DNA of 64,000 nucleotides from Cupriavidus taiwanensis (GCF_900250115.1 NZ_LT984803.1:2507583-2571582); one strand, 5' to 3'; numbered from the stretch's first letter, positions 50,433-59,809 are shown. The notes: generated from the sequence alone by a model not told the origin. Translations and numbers: made by a program.

Positions 50433-50741
50433 ATGTTCGAAATCCATTCCGGCGACATCGTGGCCGCCGCGCTGGCGGCTGCCGGGGCCTGCCTGGCCTG
50501 CAGCATTCCGGGCGACTTCCTGCGGCGCTTCCCGCTGTGGGCCGTGCGCACCTACGGGCGCGGCGCGCTGCTGATGCCGTTTCTGGCGATGATGGTCGGC
50601 ACCTGGCTGTTCCGCCTGGGCCTGGCGGGAAAGATCGACACCCCGCCCGGCCAGGCGCTGCTGGTGGCGGCGGCCTTCCTCGGCACCCTGCTGGTGTCGG
50701 CGCTGCTGCGCTTCTACCTGAAGGAATACCGCAAGCGCTGA
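50433..50741 (+). CDS. Small membrane protein of unknown function
   Basis: 102-residue protein with three predicted membrane helices (about residues 8-26, 43-64 and 78-96) and a basic C-terminus (YLKEYRKR). I do not recognise a family. A TAGAAT (50365-50370) upstream could be a -10, and a purine-rich AGACAGAAA precedes ATG 50433. It sits between yceI and yaeQ on the same strand, with about 125 bp to yceI and its own possible promoter, so it may be monocistronic. Codon use is like its neighbours. Confidence 0.7.
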   Translation: MFEIHSGDIVAAALAAAGACLACSIPGDFLRRFPLWAVRTYGRGALLMPFLAMMVGTWLFRLGLAGKIDTPPGQALLVAAAFLGTLLVSALLRFYLKEYRKR

Positions 50742-50751
50742 GGCGCCGGCT

Positions 50752-50781
50752 TTGAATTGCCGCCGTTGAATCGCGTATGAT
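50752..50781 (+). promoter_or_regulatory. Candidate sigma-70 promoter of yaeQ
   Basis: TTGAAT (50752-50757) and TATGAT (50776-50781), spaced by 18 bases, 58 bases before the yaeQ ATG. Confidence 0.45.
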
Positions 50782-50838
50782 GCGGCCTTTTGCGTCGTAC
50801 GCACCCCAGCCCGGGGCGCCTGCCGCTCACCTCATCTC

Positions 50839-51387
50839 ATGGCGCTCAAATCCACCATCTTCAAGGCCGAACTGTCCGTGTCGGACATGGACCGGCCTTA
50901 TTACGGCAGCCACAGCCTGACCATCGCCCAGCACCCGTCCGAGAACGACGCGCGCATGATGGTGCGCCTGCTGGCCTTTGCCTGCGAAGCCAGCGAAACC
51001 CTGGCCTTTACCCGCGGCCTGGACGAGCCCGATGAGCCCGACCTGTGGGACAAGCGGCTGACCGGCGACATCGCCCATTGGGTCGAACTGGGCCAGCCCG
51101 ACGAAGCCCGCCTGAAACGCGCGGCGGCCCGCGCCGAACGCGTGACCGTCTACACCTACAACGCCGCGAGCGCGCGCGAATGGTGGAAGGGCATGGCGGG
51201 CAAGGCCGGCAAGCTGCGCAATGTCACCGTCTACAATGTCCCGGCAGAGGCCGTCGAGGCGCTGGCCGCGCTGGCGCAGCGGGCCATGCGCCTGTCGGTG
51301 ACGATCCAGGACGGCGATATCTGGGTGGCCGACGACGACCGCAACGTACAACTGACGCTGGAAGTGCTCCAGCGCGCCCAAGCCTGA
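50839..51387 (+). CDS. yaeQ: YaeQ family protein
   Basis: 182-residue YaeQ-family protein with the conserved start MALKSTIFKAELSVSDMDR, the middle ALAFACEASE-like LLAFACEASETLAFTRGLD, and the ending TIQDGDIWVADDDRNVQL. The fold resembles PD-(D/E)XK nucleases by family knowledge; an early report linked YaeQ to transcription antitermination suppression of RfaH loss. The function remains unclear. A sigma-70-like promoter lies just upstream. An FKBP gene follows by 57 bp on the same strand. Confidence 0.9.
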   Translation: MALKSTIFKAELSVSDMDRPYYGSHSLTIAQHPSENDARMMVRLLAFACEASETLAFTRGLDEPDEPDLWDKRLTGDIAHWVELGQPDEARLKRAAARAERVTVYTYNAASAREWWKGMAGKAGKLRNVTVYNVPAEAVEALAALAQRAMRLSVTIQDGDIWVADDDRNVQLTLEVLQRAQA

Positions 51388-51444
51388 GCGCAGCGACGCT
51401 GCGCTCATCTGTCCACGTCTTTCCCATCGCAAGGAAACAACGCC

Positions 51445-51792
51445 ATGCAAACCACGCCCTCTGGCCTGCAATACGAAGACACCACCGTCGGCTCCGGCGC
51501 CGAAGCCACCGCCGGCAAGCACGTCACCGTGCACTACACCGGCTGGCTGTACGAGAACGGCCAGGCCGGCCGCAAGTTCGATTCGAGCAAGGACCGCAAC
51601 GATCCGTTCGTGTTCCCGCTGGGCGCCGGCCATGTGATCCGCGGCTGGGACGAGGGCGTGCAGGGCATGAAGGTGGGCGGCGTGCGCCGCCTGGTGATTC
51701 CGGCCGACCTGGGCTACGGCGCACGCGGCGCCGGCGGCGTGATTCCGCCGAACGCGACGCTGCTGTTTGAAGTGGAACTGCTGGCGGTTTAA
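51445..51792 (+). CDS. FKBP-type peptidyl-prolyl isomerase
   Basis: 115-residue single-domain FKBP rotamase that speeds cis-trans isomerisation at prolyl bonds. Conserved segments are [40 protein letters not shown], the active-site hydrophobic pocket, and [19 protein letters not shown]. There is no signal peptide, so it is cytoplasmic. AAGGAAA lies upstream of ATG 51445. Two GC-rich hairpins follow the stop before the convergent unknown gene. Confidence 0.93.
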   Translation: MQTTPSGLQYEDTTVGSGAEATAGKHVTVHYTGWLYENGQAGRKFDSSKDRNDPFVFPLGAGHVIRGWDEGVQGMKVGGVRRLVIPADLGYGARGAGGVIPPNATLLFEVELLAV

Positions 51793-51809
51793 GCCGGCGC
51801 TCTAGCCGG

Positions 51810-51837
51810 CGCCGCTCCCGCGCCAGCAGGAGCGGCG
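51810..51837. terminator. GC-rich hairpin after FKBP gene
   Basis: Perfect 9-bp stem CGCCGCTCC (51810-51818) and GGAGCGGCG (51829-51837), loop of 10. No T-run. Placed in a convergent gap, so it may act in both directions, perhaps with Rho. Confidence 0.5.
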
Positions 51838-51854
51838 TCCGGCCGCAGTCTTCG

Positions 51855-51875
51855 GCCCGGGCGCCCTGCCCGGGC
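51855..51875. terminator. Second GC-rich hairpin in the convergent gap
   Basis: GCCCGGGC (51855-51862) / GCCCT / GCCCGGGC (51868-51875): the self-complementary octamer repeated, forming an 8-bp stem. It lies just past the stop of the convergent gene. No T-run. Confidence 0.45.
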
Positions 51876-51879
51876 GCGC

Positions 51880-52200
51880 TCAGAAACCGATGGCGGCGTT
51901 GCCGACATCGACGCGGACCTTGTCCCGGTCCAGCAGCCGCGCCGCATGGCGCGCGTAATCCTTGGCCCAGGCCGCATCGCCGGCGAAGCGCCCTTCTCCC
52001 GAGAACTTGGCGACATTGAGGATCTTGTCGATCACCAGCACCTTGCCCACCGGGCTCGATGCCTGGCAGTCCAGCTCGGTGTATTCCCGGTCGAACCAGC
52101 GCCAGGCGGCATCCTCGGTGACCGCGGCCAGCTCGTCCGTGCCGATCGTGAAGTCATATTCCTTGCCGCTGCCGAATACCACCGTAAGCGTACGTGCCAT
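51880..52200 (-). CDS. Conserved protein of unknown function
   Basis: 106-residue soluble protein with mixed alpha/beta character and no signal peptide or membrane helix. Visible features are an N-terminal beta stretch (ARTLTVVFGSGKEYDFTIG), a Trp-rich segment AAWRWFDREY, one Cys, and an ending VRVDVGNAAIGF. I do not recognise a family. A run CGATGGCACGT at its start and GGGGGAACC (a good ribosome binding site) upstream on the minus strand support the ATG at 52200. It is the only minus-strand gene between the FKBP and ChaC genes. Its coding pattern looks real (GC-rich third bases). Confidence 0.72.
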   Translation of the reverse strand: MARTLTVVFGSGKEYDFTIGTDELAAVTEDAAWRWFDREYTELDCQASSPVGKVLVIDKILNVAKFSGEGRFAGDAAWAKDYARHAARLLDRDKVRVDVGNAAIGF

Positions 52201-52397
52201 CGCAGGTTCCCCCTGGGTTGGATTGAGGCCCCATTGTAAGGACTCGGCGGCGCCAGCGGCGCGCAATTCGCGCCGGCCTGATCGCCGACAAGGCGCCACG
52301 GCGCACGGTCATGGCGAGTGGCAGCGACGGCACGCGGCCCGAACCGTTGTCTGGCGCCCACACCCGGAGCGCTGACTCGGACAATTCCGAACAAAAG

Positions 52398-52411
52398 TGC
52401 CACTTGTGGCA
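52398..52411. promoter_or_regulatory. Short palindrome upstream of the ChaC-like gene
   Basis: TGCCAC-TT-GTGGCA (52398-52411), perfect 6-bp arms, in the 256-bp divergent gap, 46 bases before the ChaC-like ATG. Possible operator; no regulator gene is nearby. Confidence 0.35.
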
Positions 52412-52456
52412 TTTCCCCGCCCCGCCCGGGACGCTGCTTTGATTTATGCTTGCAGC

Positions 52457-53221
52457 ATGGGCATCACGCGACAGGACCTCGAATCCGACCGGCTGCGCAC
52501 CTCGCTGTGCAGCACCCCGGTTGCGTCCTCGCTGTTGCCCGAAGCGGCGCTGGAGCAATCGCTGGCCGATACGCTGGCGCGCCGCCCCGACGATCGCGCG
52601 CTCGGCGGCGATGTGTGGGTATTCGGCTACGGCTCGCTGATCTGGAACCCGATGGTGGTGCACACCGAGCGCCAGCGCGCCACGGTGCACGGCTACCACC
52701 GCGGCTTCTACCTCTATTCCCGCATCAACCGGGGCACCTGGGACAATCCCGGACTGGTGCTCGGGCTCGACCGCGGCGGCTGCTGCCACGGCATGGTGTT
52801 CCGCGTGCCCAGCCATGTGGTCGAGCAGGAGTTCCGCGTGCTGTGGCGCCGCGAAATGCTGACCGGCGCCTACCATCCGCGCTGGCTGCGCATCCGCGTC
52901 GGCGCCGCCGGCGCGCCGGAGCAGCGCGCGCTGGCCTTCGTCATGAACCGTTCGCACGAGGCCTACGCCGGCCGGCTGCCGGACGCCAGCGTGGTGGAAC
53001 GGCTGCGCCACGCCACGGGCCTGTTCGGCCCGGCACGCGAATACCTGCAGCAAACCCTGCTGGGGCTGGCCACCAACGGCGTCGACGATCCCTACCTCGG
53101 ACGGCTCTGGCGCCAGCTGCAGGCGGGCGATGCCGCCGAACCCGCCGCCGGACCTGCCACCCAGGCCGCGGGCCAGGCGCCGGAGCTGCCGCTGCCGGCC
53201 AGCCGCCACGAAACCGTCTGA
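52457..53221 (+). CDS. ChaC-like gamma-glutamylcyclotransferase
   Basis: 254-residue gamma-glutamylcyclotransferase of the ChaC type, which cleaves glutathione to 5-oxoproline and Cys-Gly in the cytoplasm. The substrate loop VFGYGSLIWNP is near residues 54-64, with the expected catalytic Glu in LWRREMLTGAY near residue 134. A run of residues (about 225-250) after the domain is Ala/Gly/Pro rich and looks disordered. ATG 52457 is preceded by a purine-poor leader, so translation may be modest. An ankyrin-repeat gene follows by 17 bp and probably shares the transcript. Confidence 0.88.
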   Translation: MGITRQDLESDRLRTSLCSTPVASSLLPEAALEQSLADTLARRPDDRALGGDVWVFGYGSLIWNPMVVHTERQRATVHGYHRGFYLYSRINRGTWDNPGLVLGLDRGGCCHGMVFRVPSHVVEQEFRVLWRREMLTGAYHPRWLRIRVGAAGAPEQRALAFVMNRSHEAYAGRLPDASVVERLRHATGLFGPAREYLQQTLLGLATNGVDDPYLGRLWRQLQAGDAAEPAAGPATQAAGQAPELPLPASRHETV

Positions 53222-53238
53222 GCCCAGGAGCTGCCGCC

Positions 53239-54036
53239 ATGACGCGCCCCGCCGCCCGCACCCGCAGACAGGCACTCAATGAGTTGCTGGGGCTGATGGG
53301 CTTGCTGATGGGAGGTGGCCTGCTGGCGGCGCAAGGCGGCCAGACCCTGGCGCGTCCCGCGGGCAGCGCGGCCAACGTGCCTGCTGCGCGTCCGCCGCGC
53401 GACCCCGCCACCCTGGCGCCGGCACGCCGCGACGCCATTGGCACGCTCGACCGCAACCTGATCACCGCCGCCAGTGCCGGCGACCAGGCGCTGGTGTCGC
53501 GCCTGCTGGCCGCGGGGGCCTCGGCCCGCGCCGCCGACGAACACGGCCGCAGCGCGCTGCTGGCGGCCGTGCAGAACCGCCGCACCGAGGTCGCGCGCAC
53601 GCTGCTGCTGGCCGGCGCCGACGTCAACCTGAAGGATGCCGATGCCAACAGCCCGTTCCTGCTGGCCGCCGCCACCGGCCAGGCCGACATGGTGCAGCTG
53701 GCGCTGGCGCACGGCGCCGACCTCGCCAGCACCGACCGCTACCATGGCACCGCGCTGATCGTGGCCAGCCAGCAGGGCCATGTGGAAGTGGTGAAGCTGC
53801 TGCTCAAGGCCGGCATTGCCGTCGACCACGTCAACGACCTGGGCTGGACCGCGCTGCTGGAGGCGGTGGTCCTGGGGGACGGCAGCGCGCGCTACGAGGA
53901 CACGGTGCAGCTGCTGCTGGACGCGGGCGCGGACGCCAACCTGGCCGACCGCGAAGGCGTGACGCCCACGCGCCATGCGCGCCAGCGCGGCTACAAGACC
54001 ATGGTAAAGATGCTGATGCGGGTGCGCGGGCATTGA
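53239..54036 (+). CDS. Ankyrin-repeat protein, probably exported
   Basis: 265-residue protein. The N-terminus is basic with a twin-arginine-like RTRRQALNELLGLMGLLMGG and a hydrophobic stretch, so export is likely, though the Tat motif is not perfect. A Pro/Ala-rich linker (about residues 40-65) leads into five ankyrin repeats (about residues 72-262), with repeats such as HGRSALLAAVQNRRTEVART and GTALIVASQQGHVEVVKLLL. CAGGAG precedes ATG 53239. Ankyrin repeats bind proteins; the partner is unknown. It is coupled to the ChaC-like gene (17 bp). A paired palindromic repeat follows. Confidence 0.86.
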   Translation: MTRPAARTRRQALNELLGLMGLLMGGGLLAAQGGQTLARPAGSAANVPAARPPRDPATLAPARRDAIGTLDRNLITAASAGDQALVSRLLAAGASARAADEHGRSALLAAVQNRRTEVARTLLLAGADVNLKDADANSPFLLAAATGQADMVQLALAHGADLASTDRYHGTALIVASQQGHVEVVKLLLKAGIAVDHVNDLGWTALLEAVVLGDGSARYEDTVQLLLDAGADANLADREGVTPTRHARQRGYKTMVKMLMRVRGH

Positions 54037-54070
54037 GCCTTGCCCTGGAGACAACGGATGCCACTTGTGT

Positions 54071-54220
54071 GCGCCCTCTCACGCTCGCCGGAGCGGGCTG
54101 GGGTGAGGGCCGGGCGCCGGCGGGAGCCACCGTGTTCGACAAAACCGCCAGCGTGGTTTTTTGTGGTTCTTTGCTGAACCACGCCTCACCCCGGCCCTCT
54201 CCCCATGAGGGGAGAGGGAG
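54071..54220. repeat. Dispersed intergenic repeat, paired inverted hairpins
   Basis: The degenerate left unit GCCCTCTCACGCTCGCCGG, then GCTGGGGTGAGGG, is at about 54072-54110. The clean right unit CCTCACCCCGG, then CCCTCTCCCC (54195-54204) / ATGA / GGGGAGAGGG (54209-54218), lies in inverted orientation. Convergent gap between the ankyrin gene and the acyl-CoA ligase gene. Confidence 0.8.
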
Positions 54221-54241
54221 AACCCACTCCGGACATCTGGC

Positions 54242-55936
54242 CTAGACGCCTGTCCGGGCGTTCTCGCTTTCCTGCAGCTGCCGCCACATCACCTTGCCGG
54301 TCCCCGACTTCGGCAGGGCGTCGACGAATTCCACCACGCGCGGGTACTTGTAGGCGGCCATGTTGTCCTTGGCCCAGTCGATGATCTGCTCCGGCGTGGT
54401 CTTGCCCCTGGCATGGGCGCGCAGCACCACCACCGCCTTGACGGTCTCGCCCCGGTACGGGTCGCGCGTGCCGATGATGCAGGCCTCCTGCACGTCCGGG
54501 TGCTTGTACAGCAGGTTCTCGACCTCCGCCGGCCACACCTTGAAGCCCGACGCATTGATCATGCGCTTGAGCCGGTCAGTGATGAAGAAATACCCCTCTT
54601 CGTCCATGCGGCCCAGGTCGCCGGTGCGGAAGAAGGTTTTGCCCTCGAATTCGATGAAGGCCTCGCGCGTGGCATCCTCCTTGCCCCAGTAGCCCTTGAA
54701 CACTTGCGGGCCGCTGACGATGATCTCGCCGATCTCGTTGGGCGGCAACTCCTTGAGCGTGACCGGGTCGATCACGCGCGCGTCGGTGTTGAAGGTCGGC
54801 ACGCCCAGGCACTGCAGCTTGGGCCGGTCCGACGGGTTGCTGTGGGTCGGCGCCATGGTCTCGGACAAGCCGTAGCCCTCCAGGTAGTTCAGCCCGAACT
54901 GGTCGCGCAGGCGCTCGGCCACCGCCTGCGGCATGGCCGCGCCGCCGCCGCCGACATAGCGCAGGCTCGACAGGTCGAACCCGGCCAGGTTGGGGCTGGC
55001 GAGGAAGTCGATCACCATGGTCGGGATATTGGTCCAGTGCGTGACCTGGTAGCGCGAGATCAGGCGCCCCGCCACTTCGCGGTCCCAGCGCGGCAGCATC
55101 ACCACGGTAGCGCCGCTGTAGATCGGCCCGTTCATGCCGTACTGCATGCCGGTGACGTGGAACAGCGGCAGCACCGACAGCACCACCGACTCTGCGCCCG
55201 AGCCGGACCAGGTCGCGCCGCCGACGATGTTGTGCATCACCGAGCGGTGGGTGTGGATGCAACCCTTGGGGAAGCCGGTGGTGCCCGAGGTGTACGGCAT
55301 GACCGCCATGTCGTCCGGGCCGGCGGTATGCGGCCCCGGCTGCAGGCCCGCGCCGAGCGCATCCGCCCACGCGGTGGCGCCGGCGGGCAGCGGATGCGGC
55401 GTGGTCAGCCAGGCCGGCGGTGCGTCTTCCGGATGCTCGTGGGCCGGCGGCAGCGCGTCGGCGTATTGGGTCACCAGCAGGTGCTGCAGGCGCTGCGCCG
55501 GTTCCAGCTCGGCCTGCGCCTGCTCGACGCCGGCGGCAAGGTCGGCGCTGAAGATCGCCACGCGCGCCTGGGCGTCGGTGACGTAGTGCTTGAATTCCTC
55601 GGCGCGGTTCATCGGGTTGACCGGCACCACCACCGCGTCGGCGCGCAGGATGGCGTAGTAGCTGACGATGAACTGCGGGCAGTTCTGCATGTACAGCAGC
55701 ACCCGGTCGCCCTTCTTCACGCCCGCCTGTTGCTGCAGCCAGCCGGCCAGCGCGGTGGCCTGGTCAAGCAGTTCACGGAAGCTGATGGCATTGCCGAAAT
55801 AGCGGATCGCGGCCTTGTCGGCATAGCGCAGCGCCGAGACCTCCAGGTTGGCCCACAGCGACGTTTCCGGCAGCACGATGGCGGCCGGCAGGCGCTTTGG
55901 CCAGAACTGGAAATGCGGGCGGGCGGGGGTCGGCAT
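54242..55936 (-). CDS. Long- or medium-chain fatty acyl-CoA ligase
   Basis: 564-residue AMP-forming acyl-CoA synthetase of the FadD type, activating fatty acids with ATP and CoA at the inner face of the membrane. P-loop YTSGTTGFPKGCIHTHRS near residues 208-225, GYGLSETMAPTHSNP in the core, hinge region TFFRTGDLGRMDEEGYFF, and the C-terminal Lys in PKSGTGKVMWRQL. ATG 55936 has AGGAGA nine bases upstream and is preferred to an upstream in-frame ATG. A strong promoter with a palindrome in its spacer lies directly upstream, indicating repression by a TetR-type acyl-responsive regulator. Chain-length preference is not readable. Confidence 0.91.
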   Translation of the reverse strand: MPTPARPHFQFWPKRLPAAIVLPETSLWANLEVSALRYADKAAIRYFGNAISFRELLDQATALAGWLQQQAGVKKGDRVLLYMQNCPQFIVSYYAILRADAVVVPVNPMNRAEEFKHYVTDAQARVAIFSADLAAGVEQAQAELEPAQRLQHLLVTQYADALPPAHEHPEDAPPAWLTTPHPLPAGATAWADALGAGLQPGPHTAGPDDMAVMPYTSGTTGFPKGCIHTHRSVMHNIVGGATWSGSGAESVVLSVLPLFHVTGMQYGMNGPIYSGATVVMLPRWDREVAGRLISRYQVTHWTNIPTMVIDFLASPNLAGFDLSSLRYVGGGGAAMPQAVAERLRDQFGLNYLEGYGLSETMAPTHSNPSDRPKLQCLGVPTFNTDARVIDPVTLKELPPNEIGEIIVSGPQVFKGYWGKEDATREAFIEFEGKTFFRTGDLGRMDEEGYFFITDRLKRMINASGFKVWPAEVENLLYKHPDVQEACIIGTRDPYRGETVKAVVVLRAHARGKTTPEQIIDWAKDNMAAYKYPRVVEFVDALPKSGTGKVMWRQLQESENARTGV

Positions 55937-55986
55937 GAAGGGTCTCCTGTGCGGTCTCGCGGACCGGGTCTGTCGTATGGTCAAGG

Positions 55987-56016
55987 ACTATAACCGAACG
56001 ATCGTTCTATTTTCAA
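55987..56016 (-). promoter_or_regulatory. Promoter of the acyl-CoA ligase gene with embedded operator
   Basis: On the minus strand, TTGAAA (56016-56011) and TATAGT (55992-55987) are spaced by 18 bases. The spacer holds the perfect 12-bp palindrome GAACGATCGTTC (55996-56007). A repressor bound there would block RNA polymerase. The palindrome is of a type used by TetR-family regulators of fatty-acid metabolism; the regulator itself is not in this window. Confidence 0.72.
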
Positions 56017-56132
56017 CCGGTGACTTCCCCAAGCACGGCGCGGCGCCGGCCGCAACCGGCGTTGCATTTGGCGCCTTCGCCCTCACAATAAGGGTATCGA
56101 CTCCCTATTTCTCTTTCGACCAGGATTCCCCC

Positions 56133-56984
56133 ATGAGTGACGTCACCCTGCAGAATTTCGAAGCCGAAGTGATCGACGCCTCGCGCCAGGCACCGGTGCT
56201 GGTCGATTTCTGGGCCCCGTGGTGCGGCCCCTGCCGCACGCTCGGGCCGATGCTGGAACGCCTGGAGGCCGAGGCCAACGGCCAGTGGAAGCTCGCCAAG
56301 GTCAATGTCGACGAGAACCAGGAGCTGGCGGCGCACTTCGGCGTGCGCAGCATTCCGCATGTGGTGGCGATTGCCGACGGCCAGGCCGTGGACCAGTTCA
56401 CCGGCGTGCTGCCGGAGTCGGGCCTGCGCGAGTTCCTGGACCGGCTGGCGCCGGGCCAGGCCAAGGCCGGCTCGCCGCTGGCTGACGCGCTGGCGCTGGC
56501 CGCCGCCGGCAACCGCGACGGCGCCGAAACCCTGTTCGCCGATGCGATCGCGGCGGAGCCGGAATCCGATGCCGCGCGCCTGGCCTACATCGGCTTCCTG
56601 CTGGACGGCAACGCCCTCGACCGGGCCAGGGCCGAGTTCGCGGCGCTGTCGCCGCGCGCGGAACAGGAAGACGGCTACGGCGCGCTGCGCACCCGCATCG
56701 AGGCCATGGAAAACGCCGCCGGCCTGCCCGATGCCGCCACCCTCGCCGGCCGCATCGACGCCGATCCGCGCGATCTCGCCGCGCGCATGGACCTGGCGCG
56801 GCTGATGATCGCGCAGCAGCAATACGAGCCGGCGCTGGAACAGCTGCTGGCGATCGTGCGCACCGACCGCGGCTTCGACGACGATATCGGCCGCCGCACC
56901 ATGCTGTCGGTATTCGAGATGCTGGCCGACCGGCCCGAGGTGGTGTCGCGCTGGCGGCGCCAGCTGAGCACGTCGCTGAACTGA
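56133..56984 (+). CDS. ybbN: Thioredoxin-TPR protein, CnoX/YbbN-like
   Basis: 283-residue cytoplasmic protein. An N-terminal thioredoxin domain (residues 1-110, with active site WCGPC near residues 30-34) is joined to a C-terminal TPR-like helical region (about 120-283), as in E. coli CnoX (YbbN), a holdase and redox co-chaperone that works with GroEL and DnaK. E. coli CnoX has lost the first Cys of the CXXC, while here both Cys are present, so this one may also act as a true thiol reductase. ATG 56133 begins the conserved start MSDVTLQNFEAEVID. Divergent from the acyl-CoA ligase gene. Confidence 0.9.
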   Translation: MSDVTLQNFEAEVIDASRQAPVLVDFWAPWCGPCRTLGPMLERLEAEANGQWKLAKVNVDENQELAAHFGVRSIPHVVAIADGQAVDQFTGVLPESGLREFLDRLAPGQAKAGSPLADALALAAAGNRDGAETLFADAIAAEPESDAARLAYIGFLLDGNALDRARAEFAALSPRAEQEDGYGALRTRIEAMENAAGLPDAATLAGRIDADPRDLAARMDLARLMIAQQQYEPALEQLLAIVRTDRGFDDDIGRRTMLSVFEMLADRPEVVSRWRRQLSTSLN

Positions 56985-57054
56985 CGGTGACGCAGGCCGG
57001 CGCGGTAAACTGGCGCATTCCTGTTTCCGCCGCATCCCCGATCCACCTGCTGCC

Positions 57055-57432
57055 ATGACCGCGCCCCGCCTGATCGACTTCAAGACCGAGCCCGCCCCCA
57101 GCCACGACCGTCCGCGCCCCGACCGGCTGGTGTCGGGCAATCCGGACCGCACCACCTGGACGCACTACAGCGCGCAGCATGGCGATTTCGATTGCGGTAT
57201 CTGGGCGTGCGAGCCGGGCGCCTGGCGCATCGCCTTCCCGGCGGGCAAGGAAGAGTTCTTCCACGTCATCAGCGGCCGCATCCGCATCAGCGACGACAGC
57301 GGCCATGCCCGCGAATTCGGTCCCGGCGATGCCTGCGTGATCCCGGGCGGCTTTACCGGCGTGTTCCAGGTGCTGGAGCCGGTGCGCAAATACTTCGTGG
57401 TGATCGACCGCGACGCAGCGCGCCAGCCCTGA
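57055..57432 (+). CDS. Cupin-domain protein
   Basis: 125-residue small cupin of the DUF861 / (S)-ureidoglycine aminohydrolase-like subgroup. The beta-barrel motifs are seen: FPAGKEEFFHVISGRIRI (residues about 61-78) and FGPGDACVIPGGFTGVFQVL (about 90-109). In this subgroup the metal ligands are often replaced, and only one His of the usual set is visible, so catalysis is doubtful and a sensor or sugar-binding role is possible. It follows the ybbN-like gene by 70 bp and ends 18 bp from the convergent hemerythrin gene. Confidence 0.83.
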   Translation: MTAPRLIDFKTEPAPSHDRPRPDRLVSGNPDRTTWTHYSAQHGDFDCGIWACEPGAWRIAFPAGKEEFFHVISGRIRISDDSGHAREFGPGDACVIPGGFTGVFQVLEPVRKYFVVIDRDAARQP

Positions 57433-57450
57433 GCGCCGCGCCCGCGGCAA

Positions 57451-57891
57451 TCACGCCGCCGTGGCGGGGCCTTCGATCAGCGTGAAGCCGTGCTCGCGCA
57501 TATGCTCGACCATCATCGCGTCCATCGACTTGACGTGATGGTCGAACCAGCCTGACAGCTCGGCCACCAGCCGGCGGCCAAGCTGGAATTCCGCATCGCT
57601 GTGCACCTTGTCGCGCACCGCGACGGCCACCGCCAGCACCTGCTGGTGCTCGCCCGCGTGGCAATGGCGCGGTCCGAAGCCCATGGCCTCCATCCACTGC
57701 TCTTCCTGGGCGAAATGATGGCGGGTGTGGTCGATCCATGCGTCCATCGCCGCCAGGAAGGCGGCGTCGTCGGCGCTGGCGACGGCCGCCAGCAGTTGCA
57801 TGAACTCGGCGTGGGTGGCGTCGGTGACCGGTTCGCCCAGGTGCAGGTGGTCCGGCAGGCCGGCGGAGGAAAGCTGGTCTTTGGCGTCCAT
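57451..57891 (-). CDS. Bacteriohemerythrin-like protein
   Basis: 146-residue di-iron oxygen-binding four-helix bundle protein. The iron ligands are in DATHAEFMQLL (His and Glu region), HTRHHFAQEEQWMEAM, HQQVLAVAV and WFDHHVKSMDAMM, giving the H...HxxxE...HxxxH...D pattern of hemerythrins. It binds O2 or senses it; some act in oxygen delivery to respiratory or monooxygenase enzymes. No signal peptide. ATG 57891 gives the standard domain with a short leader. Convergent with the cupin gene (18 bp). Confidence 0.87.
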   Translation of the reverse strand: MDAKDQLSSAGLPDHLHLGEPVTDATHAEFMQLLAAVASADDAAFLAAMDAWIDHTRHHFAQEEQWMEAMGFGPRHCHAGEHQQVLAVAVAVRDKVHSDAEFQLGRRLVAELSGWFDHHVKSMDAMMVEHMREHGFTLIEGPATAA

Positions 57892-58023
57892 GGGAAGCGG
57901 CGGGGAGCGTGGAGAAAAACGGCAAGGATACCGAATCGGCGCGACCCGGGCCTGATCTGGCGCAAGCAAGCGGGTATGCTGTGGGCAATGCGGCCGGTCC
58001 GTCACCCCTACCGTCTTTCGCTC

Positions 58024-58602
58024 ATGCCACGACTGATCTTCTTCTGCGGCCATGCCGGCACCGGCAAGACCACCCTCGCCCACCGCCTGATCGGCCCGCT
58101 GATGCAGGCCACCGGCGAGCCGTTCTGCCTGCTCGACAAGGACACGCTGTACGGCCGCTACAGCGCCGCGGCCATGGCCGCGATCACCGGCGACCCCAAC
58201 GACCGCGACAGCCCGGCCTACCTGGAGCACCTGCGCGACCCGGAATACCAGGGCCTGCTCGACACCGCGCGCGAAAACCTGGCGCTGGGCATCAGCGTGA
58301 TCGTGATCGGGCCGCTGTCGCGCGAGGTCCGCGCCCACCTGCTGAACGACCCGGACTGGCTGCATGTCACCGCTGGCACCACGGTGCGCACGGTCTGGGT
58401 CCACCTGCCCGAGGATGAGGCCCACGCGCGCATCGTCCGGCGCGGCAATCCCAACGACGCCTACAAGCTGGCCCACTGGGACGCGTACCGGACCCGGCGC
58501 TTCATGCCCGCACCCGCAGACTATCCGGAACTGATCTTCTTCGACAATCGGGCACCGGGGGAGGCCGAGACCGATGCGCTGCTGCGCGCGCTGAGCGCCT
58601 GA
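58024..58602 (+). CDS. P-loop kinase-like ATPase (AAA_33 type)
   Basis: 192-residue P-loop nucleotide kinase-like protein. Walker A is GHAGTGKTTLA near residues 9-19, followed by LLDKDTLYG and a late basic lid with HARIVRRGNPNDAYK. This matches small kinases annotated as AAA family ATPase. The substrate (a sugar, nucleoside or antibiotic) cannot be read. I chose ATG 58024 (MPRLIFF) because it starts at the first beta strand; an ATG at 57976 in frame is possible. The gene ends 24 bp before the convergent IS110 transposase, so an insertion may have occurred at its 3' side. Confidence 0.78.
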   Translation: MPRLIFFCGHAGTGKTTLAHRLIGPLMQATGEPFCLLDKDTLYGRYSAAAMAAITGDPNDRDSPAYLEHLRDPEYQGLLDTARENLALGISVIVIGPLSREVRAHLLNDPDWLHVTAGTTVRTVWVHLPEDEAHARIVRRGNPNDAYKLAHWDAYRTRRFMPAPADYPELIFFDNRAPGEAETDALLRALSA

Positions 58603-58626
58603 GCGCCTGAGTAACCGTCTTCAAAG

Positions 58627-59785
<1,159 letters not shown>

Positions 59786-59809
59786 TACAAGCGGCCCGGT
59801 GCCGGCGCC

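Noticed and set aside
52390..52412. Sigma-54 promoter (TGGCAC-N5-TTG) on the minus strand
   Set aside because: The -12 element reads TTCG instead of TTGC, so the invariant GC is missing.
58591..58608. Direct repeat GCGCCTGA as target-site duplication of the IS
   Set aside because: Both copies are tandem at one side of the element and overlap the kinase stop; no copy is at the other end.
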